Source of the DNA: Lewinellaceae bacterium
GTDB taxonomy: Bacteria; Bacteroidota; Bacteroidia; Chitinophagales; Saprospiraceae
DNA: 64,000 bases
Assembly (NCBI GenBank): GCA_020636215.1
Contig: JACJYG010000004.1
Span: 930,001-994,000 of the forward strand
Direction of reading: 5' to 3'
The position numbers and the translations under genes were made by a program. How positions within the stretch are numbered: position 1 is the first letter of the stretch; every line of letters starts with the position of its first letter. The notes below the pieces were generated by a model. The model was not told the origin of the DNA, made no database searches, and was given only the letters and a program-made list of their open reading frames with translations. Shown here piece by piece: positions 28,329 through 38,115 of the stretch.

Positions 28329-30869
28329 ATGCAGCGTTTCCTGCTTCTACTGTCTGCGATCCTTACCCTTGGTACGGCGGCTTCTGCACAACTTCTCTCT
28401 CCCAGCGATTTCCTGCCGCACGAGCACGGCAGGCAGTTCACGCCCCACCACATGGTAACAGACTACTTTCGCCATGTTGCCGCCAACAGCCCGAATGTAC
28501 TACTCACGCAATACGGCAACACTAATGAAGGCCGGCCATTATTGCTTGCCTTCATTTCCAGCCCGGAGAATCTGGCGCGGCTGGATGACATCCGGCAGAA
28601 CAACCTACGGCATACCGGCATTTTGGACGGCGAAACAGATCCCGCCCTCGACCGCGCCATCGTCTGGTTGAGTTGTGGCGTACATGGGAACGAAGCCGGT
28701 GGCACGGAAAGCGCCCTTTCCACACTCTACGAGTTGGTGCGGCCCGACAACAAACAAGCACAGGAGTGGATGCAAAACACCATTATCCTCCTCGATCCTT
28801 CCATCAATCCTGATGGCTTTTCCCGCTATACCAACTGGTACCGGCAGGTAGCTCCCCGCTGGGCCGACCCGGAAGAGGACACCTATGAACACGATGAGCC
28901 CTGGCCCGGCGGCCGCACCAATCACTATTTCTTCGACCTGAACCGCGACTGGGCCTGGCAAACCCAGGTGGAAACCCAGCAGCGAATTCCCGTCTATCAC
29001 CAATGGATGCCCCATATCCATGTCGACTATCACGAACAATATCCGGACAATCCCTACTATTTTGCTCCGGCTGCTTCGCCCTATCACGAATATATCACGA
29101 ACTGGCAGGCAGATTTCCAATACGAGATCGGGAAGAACAATGCCAGGTACTTCGACAAAGAAGGCTGGCTGTATTTTACCCGGGAAGATTTCGACCTGCT
29201 ATACCCCAGCTATGGCGACACCTACCCCACTTTCAATGGCGCTATTGGCATGACCTATGAGCAGGCTGGCCATGGAATCGCCGGCCGTGCTTACCTGATG
29301 GAGAACGGAGATACCCTGACCCTGCAGGACCGGATCGCCCACCATACTGCTACGGCCCTCTCTACTGTAGAGATGGCCTCCAAAAATGCCGACAGGCTGA
29401 TTGAAAATTTCGAAGCTTATTTCTCGCAGGCCAGGAACAACCCCATTGGTAAATACAAGGCCTTCATCATTCGGGGCGACAATGCCCGGGGCAAGCTAAA
29501 GGCCTTCTGCGCCCTGCTCGACAAAAATGACATTCGCTATGGGCGAGCCGGCAAAGAGATTAGCCTCCGGGCCTTTCACTACCAAAGCGGCACGGAAAAA
29601 AGCCTGCTGGTAAAGCCCGGTGACCTGGTAATAAGCACTTATCAGCCGCTGTCGGTACTGGCCCAGGCACTGCTGGAACCCGAGCCCAGCCTGGAAGACA
29701 CCCTTACCTATGATATTACTGCATGGAGCCTGCCCTACGCTTACGGGCTGGAGGCCTACGCTACAAAACAGCAACTGGAGCCTGCTTCCGATTTTGACTT
29801 CAGCGCCTATTCGAATAACCTGGCCACTGTGGAGGCTCCTTACGCTTACCTGGCAGAGTGGTCTTCCTTCCAAAGCGCCCGCTTCCTGGGGGCATTGCTG
29901 CAAAAAGGTGTAAAGGCCCGCTACGCTACCGGAACATTTTCCATTGAAGGCCAGGAATACCAACCAGGCACCCTGGTAATCACTGCCGCCGATAACCGCA
30001 AGTTGGATCAGGCGTGGTTCCACGAAACCGTCGGTAGCCTGGCTCGGAAGTACGAAGCGCCCATTACTGCTGTTGGCACCGGTTTTTCCGACAGTGGCTT
30101 CGATCTGGGGTCCGCCAGCATGTCTTTCCTCCAGAAGCCGAAGATTGCTTTACTCTTTGGGGAGGGCGCCTACTCCAGCAGCGCAGGAGAACTATGGCAT
30201 TTCTTCGAACAGCAACTGGAATACCCGGTACATCTGTTTGAAGCTAAAAACCTTTCTCGTATCCCACTGGAGGACTACAACCTGATCATTCTGCCGGAAG
30301 GCCAATACAACCTCAATGAGGAAACCCTCTCGGAACTCAACCAATGGATGAGCCAGGGCGGACGGCTCATCGCTATCGGCGGCGCCCTGGGTTCATTTGA
30401 AGATAAAAATGGATTCAACCTCTCCCGCAATACCATCCCGGACGAGGAAACTGAGGCCTACTCCAGCAATGATAAAGATGAAATAGGCCAACGCCTGCAA
30501 CCCTACGCCGGGCAATCGCGCCGATACATCAGCCTCGATATTCCAGGTGCTATTTTCAAAGTAAAACTGGACAATACCCACCCCCTGGCCTTCGGCCTGG
30601 GCAAGGAGTATTACACCCTAAAAACGGGCAGCCGCTTCTACAAACTGCTCAAAGACAGCTGGAACGTGGGCTATATAGGCGATAGGCCGGAAGTTATCGG
30701 TTTTGCTGGATTCAAAGCAAAGGAGAACAATCGAAATTCCGTGGTTTTCGCATTGGAGCCCAAAGGCAGAGGCGCCGCCATCTTCCTCGTTGACAATCCT
30801 CTGTTCCGCGGGTTCTGGGAAAACGGAAAATTGCTGTTCAGCAACGCGGTATTTCTGGCAGGACAGTGA
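28329..30869 (+). CDS. Secreted M14-family zinc carboxypeptidase
   Basis: 846 residues with signal peptide (MQRFLLLLSAILTLGTAASAQ). The M14 metallocarboxypeptidase core is near the N-terminus: His119 and Glu122 in VHGNEAGG, third zinc ligand His235 in VDYHEQ, catalytic Glu311 in MTYEQAGHG. Substrate-binding residues such as NRDW are also present. The large C-terminal part (about 400-846) includes a glutamine-amidotransferase-like fold (KIALLFGEGAYSSSAGELWHFFEQQLEYPVHLFE) common in this Bacteroidota subfamily. Likely periplasmic or extracellular peptidase that trims peptides for nutrition. No T9SS domain is seen. Confidence 0.9.
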   Translation: MQRFLLLLSAILTLGTAASAQLLSPSDFLPHEHGRQFTPHHMVTDYFRHVAANSPNVLLTQYGNTNEGRPLLLAFISSPENLARLDDIRQNNLRHTGILDGETDPALDRAIVWLSCGVHGNEAGGTESALSTLYELVRPDNKQAQEWMQNTIILLDPSINPDGFSRYTNWYRQVAPRWADPEEDTYEHDEPWPGGRTNHYFFDLNRDWAWQTQVETQQRIPVYHQWMPHIHVDYHEQYPDNPYYFAPAASPYHEYITNWQADFQYEIGKNNARYFDKEGWLYFTREDFDLLYPSYGDTYPTFNGAIGMTYEQAGHGIAGRAYLMENGDTLTLQDRIAHHTATALSTVEMASKNADRLIENFEAYFSQARNNPIGKYKAFIIRGDNARGKLKAFCALLDKNDIRYGRAGKEISLRAFHYQSGTEKSLLVKPGDLVISTYQPLSVLAQALLEPEPSLEDTLTYDITAWSLPYAYGLEAYATKQQLEPASDFDFSAYSNNLATVEAPYAYLAEWSSFQSARFLGALLQKGVKARYATGTFSIEGQEYQPGTLVITAADNRKLDQAWFHETVGSLARKYEAPITAVGTGFSDSGFDLGSASMSFLQKPKIALLFGEGAYSSSAGELWHFFEQQLEYPVHLFEAKNLSRIPLEDYNLIILPEGQYNLNEETLSELNQWMSQGGRLIAIGGALGSFEDKNGFNLSRNTIPDEETEAYSSNDKDEIGQRLQPYAGQSRRYISLDIPGAIFKVKLDNTHPLAFGLGKEYYTLKTGSRFYKLLKDSWNVGYIGDRPEVIGFAGFKAKENNRNSVVFALEPKGRGAAIFLVDNPLFRGFWENGKLLFSNAVFLAGQ

Positions 30870-30953
30870 AGTAGTGAACAGGCCGAGTGCTTTTGGCAGA
30901 GCTGCCTACTGCCCTAATGGTTTGTCTTTCAGCAGCAGAAAGCAACAATACCC

Positions 30954-30985
30954 TTGGTCGTGCGGTTAATAAACTGTTATCTTTG
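30954..30985 (+). promoter_or_regulatory. Promoter of the secreted protease gene
   Basis: TTG at 30954-30956, a 21-base spacer and TATCTTTG at 30978-30985 give a full Bacteroidota -33/-7 pair. The ATG of the protease is at 31009, 23 bases further. Confidence 0.6.
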
Positions 30986-31008
30986 AAAACAAGGATATCA
31001 GTTACCAA

Positions 31009-34000
31009 ATGAAGCGCCTGATCATCAGCATCTTTGCTTTTTCTATTGCCTTGCAAACGGCCACATCACAGGCTCCGCGGGGTGAGATTGCTGCCACCTC
31101 CATTCCTTTATCGGAAGTAGAGTTGGTGGCGCTGCCGTTGATTGACAACGAGGCCCTTCTGGAAGCAGAGTTGGCGCGCCGGGCGCCGGGCGTAGCGCCT
31201 AGATTTGCCGAGGCGCTCGAAGTAGATATCACACCGGAAAGCTATGGTTTATGGGAGCTATTACCGGACGGTACCGCCGTCTGGCGGTTGCGCATTCAAT
31301 CGGCGGGCGCTCATTCCCTGAATTTTGGATTTTTAGAATACTTCATGCCTCCTGGCGGCAAATTACTGATCTATGGCCCAATGGCAGAAAAGGTCATGGG
31401 CCCCTTTACCCCTTCCGATAACGAAGCACATCAACAATTGTGGACACCGGTGCTGGCCGGCGACGAGGCAGTGCTGGAAGTGCAGGTGCCCGCTCGGCAG
31501 CGCAACAACCTTCGGCTGCGGCTGGCTACCATTAACCACGATTTTCTGGGTTTCCTGGAGATCCTGTCCGGCGCCTGCAACCTCGATGTCATCTGTGGGG
31601 CCGATAATGGCTGGGGCCTTGTTGACCTTTACCGAGACGTAATTCAATCTGTTGCGGTTTATGGCCTGGGCGGCGATACTTTTTGCACGGGTTTCCTGAT
31701 CAACAACAGCCGCCAGGACTGTACGCCCTATTTCATGACGGCCTACCACTGCGACGTAACCGCCGCCAATGCTCCATCCCTTGTTGCTTATTGGAACTAT
31801 CAAAACAGCTACTGCCGGCAGCCCGGCACAGTGGCCAGCGGAGGCAGCGGCGACGGCCTTTTGAACCAATTCAATACCGGCGCCGTATTGCGGGCAGCTC
31901 ATGCCGACTCTGATTTCAGCCTGCTGGAACTGGATGACCCCATCCCTGTCGCGGCCGAAGCTTTTTTTGCCGGTTGGTCGCGGGAAGTGAACCCGCCGCA
32001 AGACACCCTGGCCTGTATCCACCACCCGGATGGAGCTGAAAAAAGGATTACGTTCTCCTTTCATAACACCTACCCCGGCGCCTGGGGCAATGGCAGCAAC
32101 CCGGTAAATAACGGCAACCACCTCATTATACCCGATTGGGATATCGGCTCCACGGAAAGTGGGTCTTCCGGTGCGCCGCTATTCAACCGGCAACAACGCA
32201 TCGTGGGGCAACTGCACGGTGGCGCAGCCAGTTGCAATAACAACCAATATGATTCTTTCGGATGGTTCCGCTATTCCTGGAACGGCGGTGGCACCCCCAC
32301 TACCCGCTTAAAGGATTGGCTCGACCCCGACAATACGAACCTCCTCGTCCTGGATGGGCGCCGTTTATCAAGTTGCACGGCCACTCTATTGGTAAGCGCC
32401 CAGCAACCGGAGGTATGCCTGCCGGGTACGATAACCTTTGAAGTGGAAGTTGCAGCAGGCTTTACCGGCCCGGTAACCCTCAGCACGCAAGGCCTGGCGC
32501 CCGGAGCAATTGCGAATTTCAGCCCCAACCCCGCACAGCCAGGCAGCACCTCCACACTGACGGTTTCTCTCTATGGGCCTAACCCTCCAAGCGGAAACAT
32601 CAGCTTTTTTGTCCTTGGCGAAGGAGGCAACAACGCTTCCACGGCTGAGGCTTCTTTTCTGGCCATCAGCCAGTTGCCGGCAGCCCCGGCTGTACTATCT
32701 CCCGCCAACGAAGCAGCCGGCCTGTCGCTGGCGCCGGCCTTTCAATGGACGGCTATACCAATGGCTGAAAGTTATGACCTGCAGGTCGCTGCCAATGCCT
32801 CCTTTGACAACATCATAGCATCACATACGGGCCTGCCGGACAACAGCTGTGACCATGTTATCCTCAGCCCTCTTTCTACATATTATTGCCGGGTAAGGGC
32901 CAACAATATCTGCGGAGCAGGCCCCTGGTCACCTACTGTGCGATGGACGACCTCCGCGACCACCTGCCAGGCAAAACAAGCCACCGACGGGCCCCGGCCC
33001 ATCTCCGATGAAGGTATCTCCGTCGCCTATTCGGAAATCATTATTCCGGATGGGGGGACAGTCGCATCTATTAGCCTGAGCAATATTGATATTGACCATT
33101 CTTATGTTGGAGATCTTTCCGCTTTTCTTCGGTCGCCTTCCGGAACCACCGTTCAACTTTTCAACCGGCCCGGAGTGCCTGTAATCTATTACGGCTGCTG
33201 GGGCTCGGGGCTGTTCCTCGGATTTGCCGACGATGCAGCCCTAAGCCAGGCCAATTTTGAAGCGGCCTGCGATATCGGCCCGCCGGCTATTGAGGGCGTT
33301 TTTCGCCCCATCACCCCCCTTTCGTCCCTCATCGGAGAACCCGTAACGGGCGCCTGGCGGCTCACGATAGTGGATCATCAGGACCAGGACGGTGGCCAAC
33401 TCAATGGCTGGCAACTCAACCTGTGCCGAACTTACCCTCGGGAGGCGCAGCTCTTTGGACAGCCCGAAACCCTGCCCACCTGCGTTGGCCAACCGGCATC
33501 CCTGGAGGTTTATGTGGGAGCGGGTTTTGAAAATCCGGTTTCACTCCATCTCATTGGCGCCCCGTCCGGGACTACGGTTTCCTATAGCAGCAACCCCACC
33601 CCGCCAGGCCAATATGCAAACATCTCTTTCGACAGTTTCAATCAGGCAGGCTCCTATCCGGCCATTCTCAACGCCAGTGATGGAATACACAGCTATTACA
33701 GCCCCATCCAGATACAGGCCTCCGATCTTCCCGAGCCTCCGCTACTATTCATTCCCGATGACGAGTCTCCTCTCTTTCAGGACGAGCTCTTTTTCAGTTG
33801 GTCGCCGGCGCCCAATGCCGACACCTTTCTTTTTGAGATCGCCACGGATCCTCTTTTCGAGGAAATTGTAAAAAAAGACATGGTCCCGGAGAACTTCTAC
33901 ACACTTGCCGAAAGTTTGCCTGGCGGCGCCTATTTCTGGCGGGTAACAGCCCTCAACCGTTGTGGAGGCCAGATGAGCAATGTCTTCTCTTTTTTCATGG

Positions 34001-34275
34001 AAGGCGCCGTTAGCAACGCTAATGAGCCGACTCTTCCGGGAAAATTCCTTGTTTTCCCTAACCCAGCCAGAGACGTTCTGCACATCAGCTGGCAGGATTC
34101 AGGGCCGGTCCCGCTAAACAAGGCTGAACTATATTCCGCAGCGGGGCAACTTGTCCGGCAAATCAGCTTTCGGGCCAGAAGCAGCATTTCTCTTAGCCAG
34201 TTACCCGCCGGATTATATATGCTGGTGCTTTATGACGGAGAGCGGCAATCCTACCAAAGAATAGTGGTGCAATAG
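31009..34275 (+). CDS. Secreted trypsin-like serine protease with P-domain and T9SS tail
   Basis: 1088 residues: signal peptide, a propeptide, then a lysyl-endopeptidase-like trypsin domain. The catalytic triad is visible as His247 (TAYHC), Asp302 (HADSDFSLLEL) and Ser387 (ESGSSGAPLF), with cysteines placed for disulfides. Around 460-560 and 820-900 are Ig-like beta modules, and at about 660-805 a proprotein-convertase P-domain (SYVGDLSAFLRSPSGTTVQLF ... GAWRLTIVDHQDQDGGQLNGWQLNLC). Residues about 1010-1088 are a type IX sorting domain (VFPNPARDVLHISW ... LPAGLYMLVLY). Exported protease acting at or outside the cell surface. Confidence 0.92.
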   Translation: MKRLIISIFAFSIALQTATSQAPRGEIAATSIPLSEVELVALPLIDNEALLEAELARRAPGVAPRFAEALEVDITPESYGLWELLPDGTAVWRLRIQSAGAHSLNFGFLEYFMPPGGKLLIYGPMAEKVMGPFTPSDNEAHQQLWTPVLAGDEAVLEVQVPARQRNNLRLRLATINHDFLGFLEILSGACNLDVICGADNGWGLVDLYRDVIQSVAVYGLGGDTFCTGFLINNSRQDCTPYFMTAYHCDVTAANAPSLVAYWNYQNSYCRQPGTVASGGSGDGLLNQFNTGAVLRAAHADSDFSLLELDDPIPVAAEAFFAGWSREVNPPQDTLACIHHPDGAEKRITFSFHNTYPGAWGNGSNPVNNGNHLIIPDWDIGSTESGSSGAPLFNRQQRIVGQLHGGAASCNNNQYDSFGWFRYSWNGGGTPTTRLKDWLDPDNTNLLVLDGRRLSSCTATLLVSAQQPEVCLPGTITFEVEVAAGFTGPVTLSTQGLAPGAIANFSPNPAQPGSTSTLTVSLYGPNPPSGNISFFVLGEGGNNASTAEASFLAISQLPAAPAVLSPANEAAGLSLAPAFQWTAIPMAESYDLQVAANASFDNIIASHTGLPDNSCDHVILSPLSTYYCRVRANNICGAGPWSPTVRWTTSATTCQAKQATDGPRPISDEGISVAYSEIIIPDGGTVASISLSNIDIDHSYVGDLSAFLRSPSGTTVQLFNRPGVPVIYYGCWGSGLFLGFADDAALSQANFEAACDIGPPAIEGVFRPITPLSSLIGEPVTGAWRLTIVDHQDQDGGQLNGWQLNLCRTYPREAQLFGQPETLPTCVGQPASLEVYVGAGFENPVSLHLIGAPSGTTVSYSSNPTPPGQYANISFDSFNQAGSYPAILNASDGIHSYYSPIQIQASDLPEPPLLFIPDDESPLFQDELFFSWSPAPNADTFLFEIATDPLFEEIVKKDMVPENFYTLAESLPGGAYFWRVTALNRCGGQMSNVFSFFMEGAVSNANEPTLPGKFLVFPNPARDVLHISWQDSGPVPLNKAELYSAAGQLVRQISFRARSSISLSQLPAGLYMLVLYDGERQSYQRIVVQ

Positions 34276-34285
34276 TACTTCCTGC

Positions 34286-34302
34286 TATTTTTGCTACATT
34301 TG
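34286..34302 (+). promoter_or_regulatory. Candidate -7 boxes of the fumarylacetoacetase gene
   Basis: Two perfect TAnnTTTG boxes overlap closely: TATTTTTG at 34286-34293 and TACATTTG at 34295-34302, 18 bases or more before the ATG at 34320. The -33 partner is not clear. Confidence 0.4.
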
Positions 34303-34319
34303 CGCAAAAACCAGCTCCT

Positions 34320-35588
34320 ATGATCCGTGCGAATGACCCGAAGCTTCGATCCTGGGTAGAAGTGCCGCATGGCAGTGATTTCCCGATCCAAAACCTTCCA
34401 TTTGGCGTATTCCGTACGCCAGGGCTCACCCCCCGGCTGTGCACCGCCATTGGCAGATATGTAGCAGACCTGCAGGTATTGGCCGAACATGGCTTTTTCG
34501 ATGACCTCGGAGTGCCCCGATATGTTTTTGCCCAGCCCTATCTCAATGATTTTATTGCCCTGGGAAAGGATGGCACTCGTGCTGTCCGCAACCGCCTGGC
34601 CGATTTATTGGATGACGACCTCGAAGATTGGGACGCCAGCGAGCTGGCCGGTTATTTTCTCCACCTTCGGGATGAAGTTCAAATGTTGATGCCCATCAAG
34701 GTGGGTGATTATACTGATTTCTATTCCAGCCGCGAGCATGCCACCAATGTAGGTACTATGTTCCGAGGGAAAGAAAATGCACTCATGCCCAACTGGCTGC
34801 ACCTGCCGGTAGGCTACCATGGCAGGGCCTCATCCATTGTAGTATCCGGCACGCCGGTAAGGCGGCCAAAGGGACAAATGGTGTTAAAAGACGGGGAGCC
34901 GCCGGTTTTTGGCCCCTCCCGCCTCCTCGACTTCGAGTTGGAAATGGCTTTTGTCGTGGGCCGGGACACCCAGCTCGGAACCAGCGTTTCCATTGCCGAT
35001 GCAGAGGATTATATTTTCGGCATGCTGTTGTTCAACGACTGGTCGGCACGCGATATACAAAAGTGGGAATACGTCCCACTCGGTCCATTCCTTGGCAAGA
35101 GTTTCGCTTCCACCATCTCGCCATGGGTAGTTACTATGGATGCCTTGGAACCCTTTCGGGTAGAAGGGCCCGAACAGGCCCCAAGGCCGCTCCCTTACCT
35201 CCAATACGAAGGCAGCGGAAGTTTTGACATCCAACTGGAAGTTGAGATCCTTCCCGACAATGGCAAGGGTAAAACCGTTTGCCAGTCGAATTTCCGGTAC
35301 TTATATTGGAACATGGCGCAACAATTGGCTCACCATACGGTCAACGGCTGCAACCTCCGGGTAGGAGACCTGATGGCATCCGGGACCATCAGCGGCCCCA
35401 CTCCCGATTCTTATGGCTCAATGCTGGAGCTCTCCTGGCGAGGCGAAAAACCCATACCTATGCCGGATGGCAGTGATCGAAAATTTCTGCTGGATGGCGA
35501 TACGGTCATTCTTCGCGGCTGTTGCGAGAAGAATGGCGTTAGAATCGGGTTTGGCGAAGCCAGTGGAAAAGTGCTTCCGGCTGTTTAA
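34320..35588 (+). CDS. fahA: Fumarylacetoacetase
   Basis: 422 residues, normal length. It hydrolyses fumarylacetoacetate to fumarate and acetoacetate, the last step of tyrosine and phenylalanine degradation. Visible: the N-terminal SH3-like domain (NLPFGVFRTPG), then the FAH hydrolase core with DFYSSREHATNVGTMFR, LPVGYHGRASSIVVSGTPVRRP, the metal-binding region DFELEMAFVVG and FNDWSARDIQKWEYVPLGPFLGKSF, and SGTISGP. No other tyrosine-degradation gene lies nearby in the window. Confidence 0.95.
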   Translation: MIRANDPKLRSWVEVPHGSDFPIQNLPFGVFRTPGLTPRLCTAIGRYVADLQVLAEHGFFDDLGVPRYVFAQPYLNDFIALGKDGTRAVRNRLADLLDDDLEDWDASELAGYFLHLRDEVQMLMPIKVGDYTDFYSSREHATNVGTMFRGKENALMPNWLHLPVGYHGRASSIVVSGTPVRRPKGQMVLKDGEPPVFGPSRLLDFELEMAFVVGRDTQLGTSVSIADAEDYIFGMLLFNDWSARDIQKWEYVPLGPFLGKSFASTISPWVVTMDALEPFRVEGPEQAPRPLPYLQYEGSGSFDIQLEVEILPDNGKGKTVCQSNFRYLYWNMAQQLAHHTVNGCNLRVGDLMASGTISGPTPDSYGSMLELSWRGEKPIPMPDGSDRKFLLDGDTVILRGCCEKNGVRIGFGEASGKVLPAV

Positions 35589-35605
35589 ACAGTGCGTCAG
35601 TAGAT

Positions 35606-35668
35606 CAGTACGCCAGTCAGGTGTTCGGAAGAACGAGCATACTAAAAACCTGGCGTACGGGCGTACTG
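35606..35668. repeat. Inverted GTACGCC repeats between convergent genes
   Basis: CAGTACGCC (35606-35614) and GGCGTACTG (35660-35668) are exact inverted copies, with an extra TGGCGTAC at 35651-35658 that can pair with the same left arm. The element lies between the convergent ends of fahA and upp and could work as a bidirectional terminator; it may also be another simple intergenic repeat. Confidence 0.4.
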
Positions 35669-35673
35669 AAAAA

Positions 35674-36324
35674 TCATTCCTGCAATTTATCTCCAAAGCA
35701 CAAGTCACCGGCATCGCCCAGGCCTGGCACGATATAGGACTTGCCGGTAAGTTCCTCATCGAGGGCAGCCATCCAGATGCTGGCGTCGGGAAATACGCGT
35801 TTCATGTGTTCCAGGCCAGCAGTAGAGGCCACGGCAGTAGCGAAATGGACCTGAAGCGGCTGCCCTAATTCCATCAGGGCATTAGCGACGAGCGCCATGG
35901 AAGAACCGGTGGCGAGCATCGCATCCGAGATGATCAGGACCGCATCTTCAATGCCGGGGCTGGAGATATACTCCATATGAATATCGAAGGTGCCGTCTTT
36001 GTGGTGGCGGCGGTAGGCTGAAACGAAGGCATTGCCGGCATAGTCAAAATAATTGAGCATGCCCTGATGCATTGGCAGCCCGGCCCGAAGTATAGTGGCC
36101 AGCACGATCCGCTGGGTAGGCACCTGGACTTTGGCGATACCCAGGGGCGTTTCCACTGCTTTTTCGGTGTACTCCAGTTCCTTGCTGATTTCATAGGCCA
36201 ATATCTCTCCAATGCGTTCGAGATTGCGCCGGAAACGCATACTGTCCTGCTGGACCTTCACGTCGCGCATTTCAGCGAGGAAACGGTTGACTATCGAGTT
36301 CTTTTCACTAAGGTTTACGATCAT
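35674..36324 (-). CDS. upp: Uracil phosphoribosyltransferase
   Basis: 216 residues. It converts uracil and PRPP to UMP in pyrimidine salvage. The PRPP-binding loop DAMLATGSSMALVANAL, the upstream RAGLPMHQGML and the C-terminal uracil-binding YIVPGLGDAGDLCFG are all present. The ATG at 36324 follows a short AT-rich leader. It lies 15 bases downstream of the polysaccharide-deacetylase-type gene on the same strand, so the two may share a transcript. Confidence 0.95.
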   Translation of the reverse strand: MIVNLSEKNSIVNRFLAEMRDVKVQQDSMRFRRNLERIGEILAYEISKELEYTEKAVETPLGIAKVQVPTQRIVLATILRAGLPMHQGMLNYFDYAGNAFVSAYRRHHKDGTFDIHMEYISSPGIEDAVLIISDAMLATGSSMALVANALMELGQPLQVHFATAVASTAGLEHMKRVFPDASIWMAALDEELTGKSYIVPGLGDAGDLCFGDKLQE

Positions 36325-36339
36325 AATTATTGCCTTTAA

Positions 36340-37650
36340 CTAACGCGCGTAAGATACTATCTTTTCGTATACTTCCCGCCAGCCGCACCAACCATGATGT
36401 ACAGAAAAAGAACTATTGTGCCAGAGCGTGATAAAATTCCCTCCAACCTTCCGAACAGTATCCGATAAACGGCAGAGCTGCAGAAAGGCTTGCTCCGGAG
36501 CCAGGCGTTGATATTGGCGCAGGGTGACGTCCATTGCTGCAAAAGGAAAGACTTTCAGCGATTCCATTCGTTCCTTTTCCAGATTGTACCAGGGGAAAGG
36601 TGTCGCCATGCCGGCGCGAAAACCGGGGGCATCGGCGAAACCCATGGAGTAATCGTTCCGTACACCTGTTTCAAGTAGCTGAGTGTAAGTGTGCGGAAAG
36701 CGGAGCATCAGAAAGTGCTGCCGGCTGTCGAGCACCTTCCTGTCCGTAATTGCTTCGAGCCGGCGAATTTCTTTTTCCAGGCGCATGGCGGAACTATTGG
36801 AGCGGAAGGAAGGATGAATGCCTACTGTTGCACCTTGGGCTATTTTTCGGATCAGTTGCCGGAAAGCCGGCACGGTATGGCGTATACTTTTATCGTAAGT
36901 TCCTGCATTTCCCAAAAGGAAGAAGTAGAGCGGCGTCAACTGGTATTGTTGATGTAAACGCTTCAGGTAATCAAAAGTATAAAAAGGATCTGAGCGTCGC
37001 CCCGTCAACACGGCGGCTCTTTCTTTAAAAGCGGGCCACTGGCCTGTCAGAGAATCACGCAGGCTGGCTAAAACGAGCCGCCAGGCCGGCCGGTGTTGGT
37101 AAGCCCAGGCCAAATCGACATCGTAAGTAGGCTGAAAGTGGTATTCCGGCTGTTTGATATTTAGGCCGGGAAATCGTTGCCGCAATAAATCCGCCAGGTG
37201 AAGGGCCCATTGATTGACCAGGGGCTGTTGCAAAAAACCCTGTCGGTAAGCGAAGCTTTCCGAAGCCGGGAACCGGCCCAGGCGGTCGGGGTGAAATGGC
37301 AGGTATTCTTCATAACGACTGGCCAGAAAAAAAGCCAGGGCGGGCAGGTCGAATGGGAGGGCAGCGCCTGGGGCGGATTGGGCAAAAAAAGCAGGCAAAC
37401 CCTCGGCCAGAAAAGCATCCGGGCTCAGAGGCCGTATGCCCCGTTCCCCAAGCAATGGCCCGGCCGGCAACCAGAGTTCGCCATCCACTAAAGGCTTCTC
37501 ACTGTAGTTGAGCCGGGGGCCCGCCGACCTGCGAAAGAAGGACTCATCGCTTGTAAACTCGTAGGCTAATGAAAGCGCCGAACCGAAAAGTAGCTGGAAC
37601 GCATACTCGACCCGGGAGGTAAGCAACGGCACATAGATCAGCAACCGCAT
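36340..37650 (-). CDS. Polysaccharide deacetylase family protein
   Basis: 436 residues with no signal peptide. Residues about 1-160 match the N-terminal domain that precedes a NodB-type fold in many Bacteroidota proteins (LASRYEEYLPFHPDRLGRFPA). The deacetylase-like part starts at about 170 (FQPTYDVDLAWAYQHRP, with a motif-1 Asp-Asp-like pair), continues with YFFLLGN and GIHPSFRS (motif-2 His) and ends FITLWHNSSFS (motif with His). Probably acts on glycans during cell-envelope synthesis, though metal ligands look only partly conserved. Confidence 0.75.
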   Translation of the reverse strand: MRLLIYVPLLTSRVEYAFQLLFGSALSLAYEFTSDESFFRRSAGPRLNYSEKPLVDGELWLPAGPLLGERGIRPLSPDAFLAEGLPAFFAQSAPGAALPFDLPALAFFLASRYEEYLPFHPDRLGRFPASESFAYRQGFLQQPLVNQWALHLADLLRQRFPGLNIKQPEYHFQPTYDVDLAWAYQHRPAWRLVLASLRDSLTGQWPAFKERAAVLTGRRSDPFYTFDYLKRLHQQYQLTPLYFFLLGNAGTYDKSIRHTVPAFRQLIRKIAQGATVGIHPSFRSNSSAMRLEKEIRRLEAITDRKVLDSRQHFLMLRFPHTYTQLLETGVRNDYSMGFADAPGFRAGMATPFPWYNLEKERMESLKVFPFAAMDVTLRQYQRLAPEQAFLQLCRLSDTVRKVGGNFITLWHNSSFSVHHGWCGWREVYEKIVSYAR

Positions 37651-37758
37651 AAAGGATTAAGTACTGTTTCTTTTGCCATCAAGATAAGAGTATTCCCCTT
37701 AAATGGAGAGACATTGAAAAAAATACCTTAATTTTATAAACATAGAAAAATAATACAT

Positions 37759-38109
37759 ATGCCAAATCAAAAACAGCCGGTTTTGGGTGAGATCAGCACC
37801 ATCCGCGATATTCTGATGGGCGAGCAGATGGTACAGTATAATGACCGATTCGACCAGTTGGAGTCTCGGGTCAATGCAATGGAAAAGGACTTTAATCAGA
37901 AGCTGGATGAACTGGAAAAGCGACAGGCTGCAGCGCTCCAAGCCTTTCGGGAAGAAACAGCAAACCGCCTGGCTTCCCTCGAACAGCAACTGAACACCCG
38001 TGCCAATACCCTGGAAGAAAAAATCAATACGGTAAGCGAATCCGACCGGGTAAAGTTGGGCCAAATGCTCCGCGATCTCGGCCAGCAATTGTCCGGCGAC
38101 GGGCATTAA
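37759..38109 (+). CDS. Coiled-coil protein of the GTPase operon
   Basis: 116 residues that are almost wholly helical and heptad-like: VLGEISTIRDILMGEQMVQYNDRFDQLESRV, then NQKLDELEKRQAAALQAFREETANRLASLEQQL, then TLEEKINTVSESDRVKLGQMLRDLGQQL. No TM or signal peptide, so cytoplasmic. It is the first gene of a tight run with the roadblock-like protein (6 bases downstream) and the Rab-like GTPase. It may scaffold the GTPase complex. Confidence 0.7.
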   Translation: MPNQKQPVLGEISTIRDILMGEQMVQYNDRFDQLESRVNAMEKDFNQKLDELEKRQAAALQAFREETANRLASLEQQLNTRANTLEEKINTVSESDRVKLGQMLRDLGQQLSGDGH

Positions 38110-38115
38110 CCTCTG